Assembly: GCF_010093595.1 (NCBI RefSeq)
Contig: NW_022985467.1
Coordinates: forward strand, 183,399 to 247,398
Length of the DNA stretch: 64,000 nt
Reading direction: 5' to 3'
Source: Mytilinidion resinicola
Lineage: Eukaryota; Ascomycota; Dothideomycetes; Mytilinidiales; Mytilinidiaceae
The translations under genes and the position numbers were made by a program. Positions 53,177 to 64,000 of this stretch are shown piece after piece (within the stretch, counting starts at the first letter, position 1; each line of letters begins with the position of its first letter). The notes under the pieces are model-generated. The model was not told where the DNA came from. It did not search any database and worked only from the letters and a program-made list of their open reading frames with translations.

Positions 53177-55008
53177 TGTGGCGGTGGATTTGGGGGGGTT
53201 GAATTGGGCGTGGTTTGGGGGGAAATGGAGGTGTGGTGGCTGGATGAATGGGGAGCGGGATGGAGGGGGGTGGTGGTGGTGAAAATATGAAGGTTTCGGC
53301 GATTACGGTCTTAGGCTAAAGATTAGTCTGCGTGCTAACCGTATTGAGTATTGCTGCTCCGATGAGTGCTGATTTGAGTTTGTGATCGGTAGTTGCGGAG
53401 AAATAAAGAAAAGTTAATTGGGGTACATTGTTGGAACAAGATTGACTTGTTTTGATTTGAGGTTGAGATAGAAAGAAGTTTTGCCGAGAGATTGCAATGG
53501 ATAAAAGACTCGAGCATTTAGTTTTAACACCTTTACGCTTCATTAGACAGAATCTTAAGTATCTGGAAGGCTTTCCGTAGCTGTCATTAAAATCAAGAAG
53601 CATGAGTTGGTGAGTATTCATCGATGCCCTCGCGAGAAGGGTCGAATCGGGGTAGTCTGGCCGAAGACCCTTGCTAAGAGCTTCGACCCAGGGAACTCTA
53701 ATTTGACCTCTGACCTCCTAGTAGATCTACTTTGAGCATTAATTAGAAGACACCTACCCGTTACATAGCCCGCATTTTAGTTCCCCATCCCGGGTTCCAG
53801 CGCACGGCAAGGTTGCCGCTCTAGAGGCTCCATAGTCTCGAGGCATTCTGAGTCTTTCGAATAGCCAATCCTCTGGCATAGAGCCCAGCCCTAGATCAGA
53901 AGCAAAAGGTTCAACGTGAAGTGAGCATCATTAATGGCAATCCGTGAGAAGAACGTGATGACATTACAGGCTTACCCTCCTGATTCCTCTTGGTTTATCC
54001 CAGCGGTAGGCTGCCTGGTATTTGGCCCCGTACCTAATGACCGATTAGCAACTATCTCGTTTCCGGCGCCATCGACTCCAGGCTAAGGAGACAGGTTGTT
54101 CCCAGGCCTTCATGAGAAGTTTCGCTCGCCCGTCCAGTGGTTCGTTTGTTGCGCGACCTTTTCTGCTTCTCCTAGCCACCCGTTGTAGTACCGCCCCTAG
54201 TCGTATCGTCTCCGGCGGTATGTAGCTGTCCGCTCGTTGGCTCCGCGGGAAGGAAGAGCGGGGATGAGATGAAGGAGATATTTTCCAATGGAACTCGCAA
54301 TTACTACAGCACCTCCCTTAGCCGGCAGCTTGTAGTTCCACTCCCAGCTCTTGTATCTCGTAGACAAAAACTCTCCCAACACGTGCGCTTGAGAGGTGTC
54401 TTCTAGGCAACGATTTCGTGCCGCGCTCTGTCCTTATGTTTGAGAGGAGCCTGGGAGAAGATGAATCGCTTGGTCGGTCTGGAGGTTCGGTAGAATGGCC
54501 GGGATGTCGCAAGCGGCCTTTGAAGCCTCGCTGTCCGGGCTGAGGGTTCCCATGGCGAGTCCGGCTGAGATGGGTAAAAACGCGTCGGAGGAGGCGGGGT
54601 AGGAGCGGGAACGCGCGGAGATCTGCGAGGGAACCGGTCAACGAGAGGAGCGAGGTCCTGGAGGAAGAGGTTAGCTAGGGACTGGAAGGGAACGGAGATT
54701 GAGATGGGCTTTGCGCTACGTGCAAGCATGCCAGCAGTAGATGAGAGGAAGTGACAGAATTTTGGGACAAGAAAGCAAAGAAAAGAGAGCAAGGCAGTAA
54801 AGCGCCATAGGTCCTCTACCTTCCACGTCGCACGCCAGGTCGCCGGCACAACAATCACTTGATCTATGGAGCTGGATGTGGCGATGATGGTGGTTTCGAA
54901 AATGCTGGAAGAGCTCAGCGAGCTATACGATACACGAGGAGAAGCACAAGTAAGGAGTGATGACCGTCAACATTATGCAGAGTAACGTATCAGCAATTTG
55001 GGTTCACC
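53177..55008. other. Intergenic, no supported gene
   Basis: 1.8 kb without a recognised domain. The minus-strand frame 54403-54858 is Pro/Arg-rich and lacks features of a real protein. Confidence 0.4.
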
Positions 55009-55988
55009 ATGGAGCCCCATACCGCACCAACCGCCGTGGAGAGCTCCATGCGCGAAGAATTCAAAAACCTAGTGAAGTGACAAAAAGACATCTGGCAAAA
55101 TCATGGGGACTGCGCTCTGATCTCAGATACTCTCGCTAAGCTACCAGCTCTCGACATCATTCGACTCATATCACGATCTCAATCAGAGTCCACAAACGGA
55201 ATGAACCATAGCATGATTGCACCACACAGCTTCCTTGGTTCTCGTCAGCTCTCCGCTTTATTGCGAGGATGCTACCTCGCCGGGACGAGACTGAAAGTTT
55301 TGGACGTCGACAAACTTATTTTTCGGCTCTTTGAAAATGTTGACGGGGGTATGCTGGAAGTTACTAGAGCGCTCTAGATACTCAAGCTCCGCCTAAGCAT
55401 AATCGACACCGATGATAGGATTCTTCAACGATCGGGGCAATTTTCTAGTGATGGCTTTCGCAGATTTCTGGTGAACGCGAGAGATCTCAAGCACCTCGAT
55501 CTCCAGTCCACACGAACATTCTTCTACGCAGGTGGATGCGTCGCTCCCATGCGGTTCCAGGATGTTTTCCAGGACATCAATTGGCCGACCTTTGAAGAGT
55601 TCTCCGTTGCTTGGATGTGCCTAGACGACTTCTCTCTTGTTTGGTTTGCAACAGGCACATCAATACCCTCAAAAAATTCGGCATAGGGACAATTGTCATT
55701 CAGCTCCCTCATCCTTACCAGCCGGCCGACATATTCAGGCAGTTGCGAAACGTAATGGCGGTGAGCAGTATCCAAGGTCTGAGCATCCGTGGATACCTCA
55801 TTCATGACAATGGAACTGCCTTTCGCGCTACCTATGTCTTAGATTTCTATCATTTTCGGAACCCAAGAATGAACTCCACGCAGAAAATCGGGCGTTATTG
55901 GATGTTTGATCGTCTGAAACTCACAGTTTTGGAGAATTGGCTTTTGCATGGGGAACGGCAACCGGATCATCATTCTTTCTCTGTCTGA
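55009..55988 (+). pseudogene. F-box/LRR-type fungal protein, decayed
   Basis: One frame runs from ATG 55009 through ALISDTLAKLPALDIIRLISRSQ, SFLGSRQLSALLRGCYLAGTRLKVLDVDK and FRRFLVNARDLKHLDLQSTRTFFYAGG. Stops interrupt it: TGA near 55078 and TAG near 55376 (RAL*ILKLRLS). Near 55640 the frame shifts to RHINTLKKFGIGTIVIQL, ending at 55988. The spacing of hydrophobic LxxLxL units and the block WPTFEEFSVAWMCLDDFSL resemble fungal F-box proteins with degenerate leucine-rich repeats. No clear F-box is left at the N-terminus, so the class is tentative. Confidence 0.6.
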
Positions 55989-56740
55989 TTCCCTAGGACC
56001 CTGGAAGGACCGTTCCTCTGGCGTTGGTGGCTTTGAGATTCTGGAAAGCAGCTTGAACTTGGTATAACCAACAAGTCAATAGTTAGAAGGTTCTATTCCT
56101 TCATGATGATTGATATATCAAACTTACCATCCCGTATGAGCACATGACAAGGGGTGCACACGTGCTCATTGATACTCATCTGGCAATATCTAGATCTCAT
56201 GATATCAGGTATGCCGCGACCTAAGTATAACATTCAAGAATGTGGTAACAATACTTAAACTTCTTTTATGGTCTAAACTTTCGATTTCCTCTTAGCTAAG
56301 TGATGTGCCTAGACTTGCAAAACACAGTGAAGGTACTAAGGAGTCACGAACAGTTTCTTCCTGGGATTCACTTTTTATCACGATATCAAATATCCCAGCT
56401 AGTCCACGAGACCACAACGCCGAGACTTCAACGCCGAGACGTCCACGCTCGACGTGAAGGGTCAGGCCGTAATGCACGATTACTCACTCGCCCACAAAAA
56501 TCCATGTCAATTTCTAGATCTGGCCAGAACTTCCTCCTCCATCCTCCACTCTACAACCCACAAGCATCTCCCACGACTATTTCATCGGGTTCACCACAAA
56601 TTCAAGGCAAGCATCTCTCCTGGATAAATGCTCTCCGCTGCCGCATTGCACCAAGCTGATGATGCGCCCACCCGCCTAGACAACCACGGAAACCCAAACG
56701 ACCCTCGCACAGGGTTCAGACTGCTAGAGCCTCCACAAAG
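55989..56740. other. Intergenic, possibly upstream exons
   Basis: No definite gene. The last 120 bp are in an open frame and might contain an extra 5' exon of the following gene. Confidence 0.35.
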
Positions 56741-58380
56741 ATGGAAATGAGCGAGTCTCTGGCCATGGTAGGAAGCCCTTTATCTATTGTTCGTTTTGAA
56801 TGTCTCATTGAAGACTGGCAATTCACAGGCTACTCAAGAGGGCCAGCAGACAACCTCGTCGAGCGACCGTCAAGCTGTCGCAGTCCCGTCCGGCCACGTC
56901 ATGATGGCGAATGTCGAAGACATGGTAGGAAGCTCTTTCTCCGATATCGGGTTTGCGCATCTAGTCAGGGACTAACGATACCCAGATTGCGCAAGAAGGC
57001 GAGCAGTATAGAGCGCAGAATGGCCTGCAACTTATCGCAGGCCCGCCGATGAACGTCGCTGAGGCGGATATGAACGACATGGTAAGAGTGTTCTTTAGGC
57101 TTGTGCGATACGCTCCAGGCGTTAGGCTAACCATACACCAAGCAGCCTCAGCCAATGATGGTTTCCAACATGCCCAATGCCCACCATATTATGAGAGGCC
57201 CGCCCAACCGCTTCTCCACCGTGTTGCAATCACAGTCTCTACCAAGGCTTGGCACATCCGTCCGACTCGGCAAGGTAAGAGAACATCTAACAGGCACATA
57301 CTGCCGCCTTCCAACAAGCTGACCGAGAAATCAGCGACCCCGCATTCCGGAGGGTCTTCAATTCGTCTTGGGCCCTGGCAAACGTATCAAAATTCTTTGC
57401 GAAGGACACGACCTTGGAGTCACGATCGGATTCAACCACGATAAGAGCGCTGATATTTCCGTCACGAGCCGCACTCAGGAAAAGCCGTATATCAAGTATG
57501 ACGTAAGTGCAGGCCTTGCAATTGAGAAACACCTTCGAGACTGACATGAGTATAGCCTCTCTGGCCACACTCCAACCAGAAGCTGGCGAGCTTGCACGCT
57601 CACGCGAGCGAGTACAAGCGGGGAGAGTTCCCGTTTATGAAGATGCCACCCGAGATCCGCATTATTGTGTACAAGATGCTTATGAGCAAGGACGACCCGT
57701 ATGACGACACTTATGAAGCCGTGCATGATCTGTGGTGCAATTCGTCGCGCGAAAACACTCGACGAGGTGCAGTCATGTCGAGGTCCAAAGGCTCCTTCAT
57801 GATACCGGGCTTCATTCTGAAGTCACGTACCTGGGTTAATGGACAATACGAAGACCATTACCTAGGGAACGCGCGGTCTCTGCTGGCACTGAACAAAACG
57901 ATGCGCGCAGAAGTTGGCCAGCTTGTCTTTCAGACGATGAAGTTCGACCTGACCTCACTAACTGTCGAGACGATCTGCGAATGGCTCCTAGACATCGGAG
58001 ACATTGGTCGGCACAACATTAAGAACCTTTCAATCGAGTGGTGGTCTCCGACCTGGGGAAGTGGCTCTCGCGATCATCTCGTTCGCCCGCTTGATGCAGC
58101 AGCAGATTTGGTCGAGCTTCTGGCGTCTTGCGCCGCCCTTCGGTATCTGGGAGTCCGTTTACCGTACGGAAATGGATTGGGCCGATCCCGGGTCAAGCCT
58201 CATCACTTCAATACTCACTGCGATCTTGCTCTGCTCCGTACTGTCACAGGCGCCAAGAGGGTTCGTGTCGAATCCCCCAATCCAGCGCTAACCCGATGGC
58301 TTGTGGCTGGTATGACAGGAGTCAATGAACAGAACATTCAGATTCAACAGGACAGGCATTATCATTGGGCTAGGAACTAG
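56741..58380 (+). CDS. Six-exon protein of unknown function with F-box-like motif
   Basis: Exons: 56741-56767, 56829-56924, 56986-57081, 57143-57274, 57335-57502 and 57556-58380. All are joined in phase 0, giving 447 residues. Introns are 53-61 bp with GTAGGA, GTAAGA and GTAAGT donors. Exons 2 and 3 are both 96 bp and encode similar 32-residue units ending VEDM and MNDM, with QEGQQ and QEGEQ near the start, suggesting exon duplication. Exon 5 has RPRIPEGLQFVLGPGKRIKILCEGHDLGVTIGF. Exon 6 starts with KMPPEIRIIVYKML, an F-box-like helix common in fungal proteins. It continues with LGNARSLLALNKTMRAEVGQLVF and ALRYLGVRLPYG. I do not recognise the family as a whole. The 5' end may extend upstream. 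Confidence 0.72.
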
Positions 58381-59072
58381 GCTTGAAAGCTTCCGTGCCA
58401 CACATCAACTTCATACAGCTGATACGGAAAGGGTTTCTCTGCGACGAACTTGATTCGGAGTATCATGTTCTTTAACAGGTCTATCGGGATGGCGATTAGC
58501 GAAAGGGTAATTGGTAACAGGCTGTGCATTATATTACGGCTGTCATTTGGTAATAGTACCAGCTATGACTCTACCTCATCATTCATGAATTCTCCTCGTA
58601 CCGATAATTTGGACTCTAAGTAGGCGAAATGAGATTTATTCTTTGAAATTCTGCCATCTTCGTGACATTCAATGTTTATCAAGGACTTGATGATGACATC
58701 GGGTGCCATAACCGACAGCGGAACCGTAGTATGCAAGAGGGCATATTATTCAAGTCTTGCATTGCAGGTGGAAGTCGAGAAGCTGTAATTATGAGATTGA
58801 AAACTCATTGAAGCACCTCTCTAACGGTGCTATGTAGGTATCAGAAGCTCGCTATTCTCTTCAAATTCCGAACAGCACAGCTGAAAGATCCATATACACG
58901 AGCGAGTATACATGTTGGAATAAGCTTCACTAACCCCTGTTACCCGCCTTTAATGGAATAGCCGAAGCAAGGATCCGAATCCTTCGCCCTCAGCGTGATA
59001 AGCACGACATACCCCCACCACCCTTTCTCCTCCCTGTGCTCTCTCCCTCAAATATCTAGAGTATGATTAATC
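58381..59072. other. Intergenic, contains a tRNA-like T-arm
   Basis: No gene was found. The minus strand around 58960-59010 has a perfect T-arm-like hairpin (AAGGA-TTCGGAT-TCCTT) with a weak anticodon-like arm but no D arm or acceptor partner. It is at most a tRNA relic. Confidence 0.4.
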
Positions 59073-60143
59073 ATGACCACGCATAGCACCATCGTTCCCC
59101 CAAAACTCCAACCAGGCGACACCGTTGCCTTCGTCTCTCCATCCGAACGGCTCAACCACTTGTGGGCCTCACCCCTCTCCCGCGCCGCGTTATGGCTTGA
59201 GTCGCTCGGCTTGAAAGTGAAGACTTTCTACGCCCCATCCTCAGATACCGAAGAGACTTTCGCCACTGCGATCACAAACCGCGTCAACGAGCTTCATGCC
59301 GCCTTCTCCGACCCCAGCATCAAGGCCATCGTTTGTACGGTCGGCGGAACCAAAGCCAACCAGATTTTGCGCCACCTCGACTACGCTCTGATATCCGCAA
59401 ATCCCAAGATTCTCGTCGGCAACAGTGATATCACGAACCTCCACTACGCGCTGTACACGCAAGCACACTTGCGTACATTCTATGGCCCAGCCGCGATCTC
59501 CGAGCTTAGTGACTTCCCCACGCCAATTTCGTTCACGGCCGAGCATTTCACGAATGTGCTTCTCAGTCCTTCCGATATTGCTGTTGGAAAGCTGCCCCGC
59601 TCTACCCACTGGGCACCGAAATTGTTCCACGAAGCCTGCCCCGACGAGCGAACTGACCGCCCGCGTGACCTAGAGTCCTCGCCGCCATGGACGTGGGTCA
59701 GGCCCGGTGCCGCCCGTGGCCCTATCTTAGGCGGGTGCTTGCCCATTGTAGTACGTCTGGCGGGCACGCCGTACTTCCCATCCCACCGCGGTAGCATTCT
59801 GCTACTCGAAACACCTATGGCTGAGAGCTCGCTAACGCGTCCCCTCCCCATCGCACGTGCGCGGGCCGCGATGGTCGATCTTTTGAATGCTGGGGTCTTG
59901 GAAGATGCCGTGGGTTTGGTTGTTGGGAGGCCGTTCGGGTATGATGCAGATATGCGAGAGGCCTTTCGAACGATGATCGGGGAGGTGTGTGACCAGGTAA
60001 AGAGCCGGGTAGGGGAGTTCCCGATTCTCTGCGATGTGGATGTCGGTCATACGAGCCCGGTTTTGACGGTACCGTTGGGGGCGCTTGCTGAGTTGGATTC
60101 TGGAAAAGATGAGTGGAAGGTGGTTGAGGCTGGAGTTAGTTGA
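59073..60143 (+). CDS. LD-carboxypeptidase / MccF-like serine peptidase (family S66)
   Basis: A single exon of 356 residues. The start KLQPGDTVAFVSPS is the usual S66 N-terminus. The nucleophile Ser is S118 in VGNSDIT. The remaining catalytic residues fit E246 in ILLLETP and H326 in DVDVGHTSPVLTVPLG, spaced as in bacterial LD-carboxypeptidase and MccF. Bacterial enzymes cut tetrapeptides in murein recycling or inactivate the peptide-nucleotide antibiotic microcin C. Fungi lack murein, so a detoxifying or general amidase role is more likely. The family in fungi is usually taken to come from bacteria; intronless structure is compatible with this. No signal peptide. Confidence 0.9.
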   Translation: MTTHSTIVPPKLQPGDTVAFVSPSERLNHLWASPLSRAALWLESLGLKVKTFYAPSSDTEETFATAITNRVNELHAAFSDPSIKAIVCTVGGTKANQILRHLDYALISANPKILVGNSDITNLHYALYTQAHLRTFYGPAAISELSDFPTPISFTAEHFTNVLLSPSDIAVGKLPRSTHWAPKLFHEACPDERTDRPRDLESSPPWTWVRPGAARGPILGGCLPIVVRLAGTPYFPSHRGSILLLETPMAESSLTRPLPIARARAAMVDLLNAGVLEDAVGLVVGRPFGYDADMREAFRTMIGEVCDQVKSRVGEFPILCDVDVGHTSPVLTVPLGALAELDSGKDEWKVVEAGVS

Positions 60144-60466
60144 TGCACCTGAATCACACGGTCCAAAGGGTGCATGCATTTCAGGAAAGCGTGAGTAAGA
60201 CGGGCTAGCTCGAACAGAGTCATCGCCGTGGATAGATGTTCAGGAAAAGTTAGCTCCAAACTCTGCTCTTCAGGTATTGTATCTGCTCTTCAGTGATGTG
60301 AGTAGCTTGTGGTACCCCGGCAGCCGTAATAGAGCTAGAAAAGGATTTACAACTTCTTCATCCAGTTCACGGTCTTCAAATCTTTACATCCACTCTCAAA
60401 AGATTAGTCTACGTTAGGACACCTCTAAAATATCACAACGAGCGCGAGAGTGATGACCGAACTGGG

Positions 60467-61338
60467 TTAGTTTAGCATCTCTACGAAGGACTCCCAACTC
60501 TCTTCGATCGCCCTCGCACTCTCTTCCTCAACCTTTTTCGGGTGCTCGAACATATCCTTGAATCCCATATCCTCAAGTATCATATCCCCAGCCTTTTTGA
60601 TCCATCTCTCCCCTCTTTTCTTCTCCTTGAACTTCTCCAACCGATCTCTATCCCTCCTCTTCTTCGCCCCGTTTTTGACCCTGTGCTTCGCCTTTTTCAC
60701 CTCTCTATGGGCCTTGAACGGGCAATCTTGGGCCGAATGCGTCTCCGAGTCGCGGCCCTCGAGGTGACACTTGCCGCAATAAGCCTGCTTGCCCTTAATG
60801 GCCGCGGGGATGGCGGACGTGTCTGCGGGGATGCCGGAAAGCCATTCGGAAACGACGGAGGGAGCTGCGAAGGGGGTGAAGGCTGCATAGGCCGCAGAAT
60901 CAGCAACGAGGAATTGGGACTCGGCGGGAGCTTGGGACTCGACGGCGCCAGTGGGCTGCAATGGGGCTGGATACGATTGGTATGGCATAGAGTTTTGGGA
61001 CTGAGCCAAAGCGTCTTTGGCGGCAATGATAGCGTAGTGGGCCTGGTCGAGAGCTTCCAGAGCAGATTGGAGTGGTTCCCCAGAAGTGGGCTCTTGCAGA
61101 CCACGCATGAAGGTTCTAATGGGCAGACTAGGAATGTTAGAAATGGACTGTAGAGCAGCGTTTGGCGATTCCTATCGTACCTAGAAGTTGGCAGTGCGAT
61201 ACCGGGCAGGACAGGACCGGCTATCGGAGCACTGGCGGTGACAGATGGGCGAGCATCGCTTTGAGCTTTGTTGGCAGTGAAATGACGCTTCTCGGCGGCG
61301 CGTCTCTGGGCACGAGTGTGGCGTTTGATTCTGCCCAT
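60467..61338 (-). CDS. Basic nuclear-type protein with Cys/His motif
   Basis: Two exons, 61338-61181 and 61127-60467, encode 272 residues. The intron (GTACGA, CTAAC, CTAG) is 53 bp. The N-terminus is highly basic (MGRIKRHTRAQRRAAEKRH), a likely nuclear or nucleolar signal. The middle is Ala/Pro/Gln-rich. A C-x2-C-x8-H-x4-C motif (CGKCHLEGRDSETHSAQDC) could bind one zinc ion. A very basic stretch (KKAKHRVKNGAKKRRDRDRLEKFKEKKRGERW) and an acidic helical tail follow. The composition suggests an RNA- or ribosome-assembly-related factor, but no family was recognised. Confidence 0.75.
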
Positions 61339-62055
61339 CTCTGATAGGAGTGAACGTATTTGTTTGGGACGAAGGCAGGTATTTAGATAGTAATAAGGGG
61401 CTAAGATGGACCTGCCTACTTACTCGTGAACTTGGTGATGCCGATGTGATGTGGAGAGGCTCGGGAGCGAGCGCTCGAGGTTGTGCGGACAAGGTTGTCA
61501 ACAAACAGTCGCAGGTGGGCAATGCCAAAAGTGGTTAGTCAGCCAGCCAAGTAGCAGCCTGAGGCAGTGTCCTGCCGTAAGTCTGGGCACCTCGCTTACA
61601 ACTGGGTGAGGTAACTTATGCCCCCAGACAACTTTGATACAGCGTCAAGTCCCACAGACCTTATTCAAAGAGCTTTCAACTACTCACGGTCCACCTGCTT
61701 CACCGCAGCTTGGCTCCCTCCAGTTTTGGTTTGAAAAGCCGGGAGAAGACGCACAAGAATCTTTTCGAAAGGTAATAGCACACTTGCGTTCTTGTACGTT
61801 GTATCACATACATAGTTGCCGCAGGACGATAACATGATTGAATCACGACGCTAAAATTAGAGCGTCAAGCCATCAGCTACGAACAACAAGTCTCTGCATT
61901 CTCGGCCGCTGCGCAAACATCCCGCCAGCCAGCTACAAAAGGACGCTATCCCAAGCATTTCATAGGTAGGTGCCTAAGCTCGTTTCCCCTCAAATAAGCG
62001 CAGTTGCCCTTCACTCCGTTTTATTCCATCTAACGCGGGTAAAGTCGCTCCCAAA
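61339..62055. other. Intergenic, no supported gene
   Basis: A weak coding-like stretch (61634-61780, LFKELSTTHGPPASPQLGSLQFWFEKPGEDAQESFRK) followed by a GTAATA donor could be an exon remnant. No partner exon was found. Confidence 0.4.
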
Positions 62056-62496
62056 ATGCCTCCTACGCAACTCATCCCTGGCTCCCAAAAGCTCACTAGA
62101 TGCTCGAACCACTGTACCGATGAGGAAGCCAAGTCACTCCGCGACCTGATACCAGAATACCTCCGACATGGTAAGACCATGGAGATTCTTAGCGACGTCA
62201 TAGACCGAGTGGAGCGCCTGTATCAGAAAGAGGTGGAGACAGCAAAGAAGTATGACCGCGATCCCCGCTCTCCGGGTCTTGTTGCAGAAGCGCTGGGCGA
62301 GTATCTGGATGGGGATGCGGTCATGGCTGTCCTAAGTAGGGGAGAAGATGTGATGGTGGTTCAGCGGCGAGTCGACTGGGCTAAATGGGTTGCATCGGCG
62401 GCCAAGATCAAGTTGTTTCATGAGCCAAACGAAGTGTGTGGATCTATGGGTCATCAAGTTCGGGCTGCTATGGAGAGAATCGATGGGCGCTCTTGA
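62056..62496 (+). CDS. Small hypothetical protein
   Basis: A single exon of 146 residues, mostly helical and charged (EEAKSLRDLIPEYLRHGKTMEILSDVIDRVERLYQKEVETAKKYDRDP). No signal peptide or membrane segment. No family recognised. The composition and an initiating ATG preceded by AAA (AAAATGCC) favour a real gene, but expression evidence is needed to be sure. Confidence 0.5.
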   Translation: MPPTQLIPGSQKLTRCSNHCTDEEAKSLRDLIPEYLRHGKTMEILSDVIDRVERLYQKEVETAKKYDRDPRSPGLVAEALGEYLDGDAVMAVLSRGEDVMVVQRRVDWAKWVASAAKIKLFHEPNEVCGSMGHQVRAAMERIDGRS

Positions 62497-63019
62497 GAAA
62501 AAGGATGGGCACTCTCGGAAAGTGGATGACCTAGGAAGGTTTTTAACATCATAGCAAGCCGTGTTTCTGTCTACCAGTAGCCTCATCAAAACACAAGCTC
62601 TCTTCTTAAGATCACGCTAGAAACAGCATGCCTGTCTCGTGATAATAGACAATAGAGAAGACTAGTCTAGCAGGCTATGGGAGTAGCTATGCCTCAGAAT
62701 TCTCCATAATTTTGCGCCTATATCGAGTCCTTCTTTGCGTATATATCTAGAAGTCTATGACCTTCTAGACAGCGCATATACTAGCTAAAGGAACTATGCT
62801 ACATATTCCCAAAGGAAAGAAACCTGATATCAAACAGATCACGACATTGAAGGAGCAAGCAGGCCACCTAACAATCTATCCGCCCTCAAGGTGATCACGC
62901 AAATCAAATTGTGCCTCACTGAAAACAAGTCTAGTCCATATGTGGACTGGCAGACTGTTTGGTTTTGAGTGGTATCTAGGATGGGAGAGAGCAGAAAGGA
63001 GTTGCGCAACAGGCACATG
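62497..63019. other. Intergenic, nothing recognised
   Basis: AT-rich flank up to the solo LTR. No gene or repeat recognised. Confidence 0.5.
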
Positions 63020-63178
63020 TCTCAGGTTGTGAAGAAGCAGTTCTGTGTTGATTTGAAGAGGCATAAGGCCCGTATATATAGCCTATGAAAGGGGGGGGGG
63101 GGGTACTCCCCTGTTCCCCCTTGTTACGGATATGGAAGGATGTAACGCCACTGACACGCTAGTAGTGGCAACCTGAGT
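63020..63178 (-). repeat. Solo LTR of the copia-1 family
   Basis: 159 bp with about four substitutions from the copia-1 LTR at 5109-5272 and a G tract of 13 instead of 18. It is flanked by a perfect ACATG duplication (63015-63019 and 63179-63183). This fixes the LTR ends at one base either side of CTCAGGTTG...CAACCTGAG and shows the internal part was lost by LTR-LTR recombination. Same orientation as copia-1. Confidence 0.92.
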
Positions 63179-63280
63179 ACATGACATCGCTTTTTAAATC
63201 TTAGCACTACCAAGATGACCTATGCAAGCGAGCTGCCCACCTCATCATAGGCGTGAGCGCGTTACTCAACTACCACTACA

Positions 63281-63790
63281 ATGCCTACGGCACAACAACA
63301 AGAAGCGCTCTATCGAGAGAGCAGAATCAATCTAGCTATTCATGCGCACAAGCAAGGCGAGTTTACAAGTTTTCGAAAGGCCACTAGCACGTACGATGTG
63401 CCCCGGAGCACTGCCCGGCTACGCGTCAAGGGCATCAAATCAAGACGCGATTCTATTGCCAATAACCGGTGTCTTACAACAGCACAAGAAAAGAGCCTTA
63501 AGCAGTAGATTCTGTTAATAGATTAACGCGGTATGCCACCACAAATTAGCACCGTACGGGAGATGGCCAGCCTGCTAGCTATGCAGCGTCCTGGAGCGCG
63601 ACCGGTTAGTAAGCGATAGGCATACAACTTTATTAAGCGCTATAACAACTTACTATCTAAATAGAATTGCAAGTACAACTACTAGCGTGCATTATGCGAG
63701 GATCTAAAGCTTATCCAGGCCTAGTTTAAGCGCGTCTAGGATATAAAGACATCATATATAAGGGATATTAGGTTTCTTTGCTAAGCCTAA
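63281..63790 (+). pseudogene. Truncated pogo/Fot1 transposase
   Basis: ATG 63281 encodes the N-terminal DNA-binding part (QQQEALYRESRINLAIHAHKQGEFTSFRKATSTYDVPRSTARLRVKGI) up to a TAG at 63506. Similarity to the 19372-20970 copy continues through several TAG/TAA stops (RGMPPQISTVREMASLLA, YNFIKRYNNLLSK, KLIQA*FKRV) and fades at about 63790. The catalytic domain is missing. No matching inverted repeat was found nearby, so this is a decayed fragment. Confidence 0.8.
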
Positions 63791-64000
63791 GGCCGAGCGT
63801 TCCCTAAAACGAGCAAGAATTCGTTGCCGAGCTAGCTACGTCCACGGGCAGAAGATATACTTCTGCTGTCACGTCGTTCCTCAGCATTCTCTTGGTAGTC
63901 ATCGAGGCCTCGGATCATCACGTGCATGGACGTCACGTGATCCCGGGCCGAGGGTTCTTCCGGCGCCCGGAGTTCTGCCGGCGCCCGGGGTTCTGCTGGC
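63791..64000. other. GC-rich tail with short direct repeats
   Basis: The final 60 bp contain ccggcgcccggagttctg, repeated as ccggcgcccggggttctg, and further partial copies. A CACGTGATC/GATCACGTG-like motif occurs twice upstream (about 63915-63945). It may be the start of another repeat cut by the window edge. Confidence 0.4.

Noticed and set aside
58960..59015. Possible tRNA gene on the minus strand
   Set aside because: The T-arm is perfect, but no D arm, acceptor pairing or full anticodon stem could be assembled; at best a relic.

Overview
The window looks like the genome of a filamentous ascomycete (Pezizomycotina). Introns are about 50-80 bp with GTAAGT-type donors and CTAAC/CTGAC-like branch sites. 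Long AT-rich tracts carry C-to-T and G-to-A decay typical of repeat-induced point mutation (RIP). Transposons are copia, hAT and Fot1/pogo types. Gene families are typical of moulds: CorA-like transporters, fungal RING proteins, F-box proteins, AN1 and YBR137W/GlcG-like proteins. The species cannot be named from the sequence. An assembly gap of Ns lies at 35260-36253.

Region 1 (1-22.3 kb) is repeat-rich. A copia retrotransposon on the minus strand (1-5272, 3' end outside the window) stops 10 bp before the start codon of an intact 1084-residue gene (5283-8589) encoding an FHA-like, pseudokinase, WW-like protein. A paralogue of that gene (9115-22296) is a pseudogene blown apart by a four-layer nest. 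A hAT element (11001-12900, 8-bp target duplication) and a Fot1/pogo element (13002-21084, TA duplication) sit only about 100 bp apart in the coding sequence. A second copia (13141-19366, duplication GAATT) sits inside the pogo element. A solo LTR (14547-14956, duplication GCGAT) sits inside that copia. RIP decay covers about 11.56-18.53 kb, including the trapped host exon, but spares the young solo LTR and everything right of about 18.53 kb.

Region 2 (22.3-35.2 kb) is genic: a cytochrome b561 protein, a small AN1 zinc-finger protein, a flavin monooxygenase broken by one stop codon, a CorA-like membrane protein, and a membrane-anchored RING protein. Region 3 (35.2-45.9 kb) has a pogo element with perfect 48-bp inverted repeats, two more RING-transmembrane genes (one decayed), three tandem F-box paralogues (two decayed, one intact), and a 149-bp MITE.

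Region 4 (46.9-62.5 kb) holds an ankyrin-CorA gene split by an apparent one-base frameshift, tandem YBR137W/GlcG-like genes, an F-box/LRR pseudogene, a six-exon gene of unknown function, an S66-family peptidase, a basic zinc-knuckle protein and a small hypothetical gene. Region 5 (63.0-64.0 kb) has a solo LTR of the first copia family and a truncated pogo transposase. No operon-like organisation is expected or seen. The recurring theme is local gene-family duplication followed by decay through nonsense mutations and transposon insertion.
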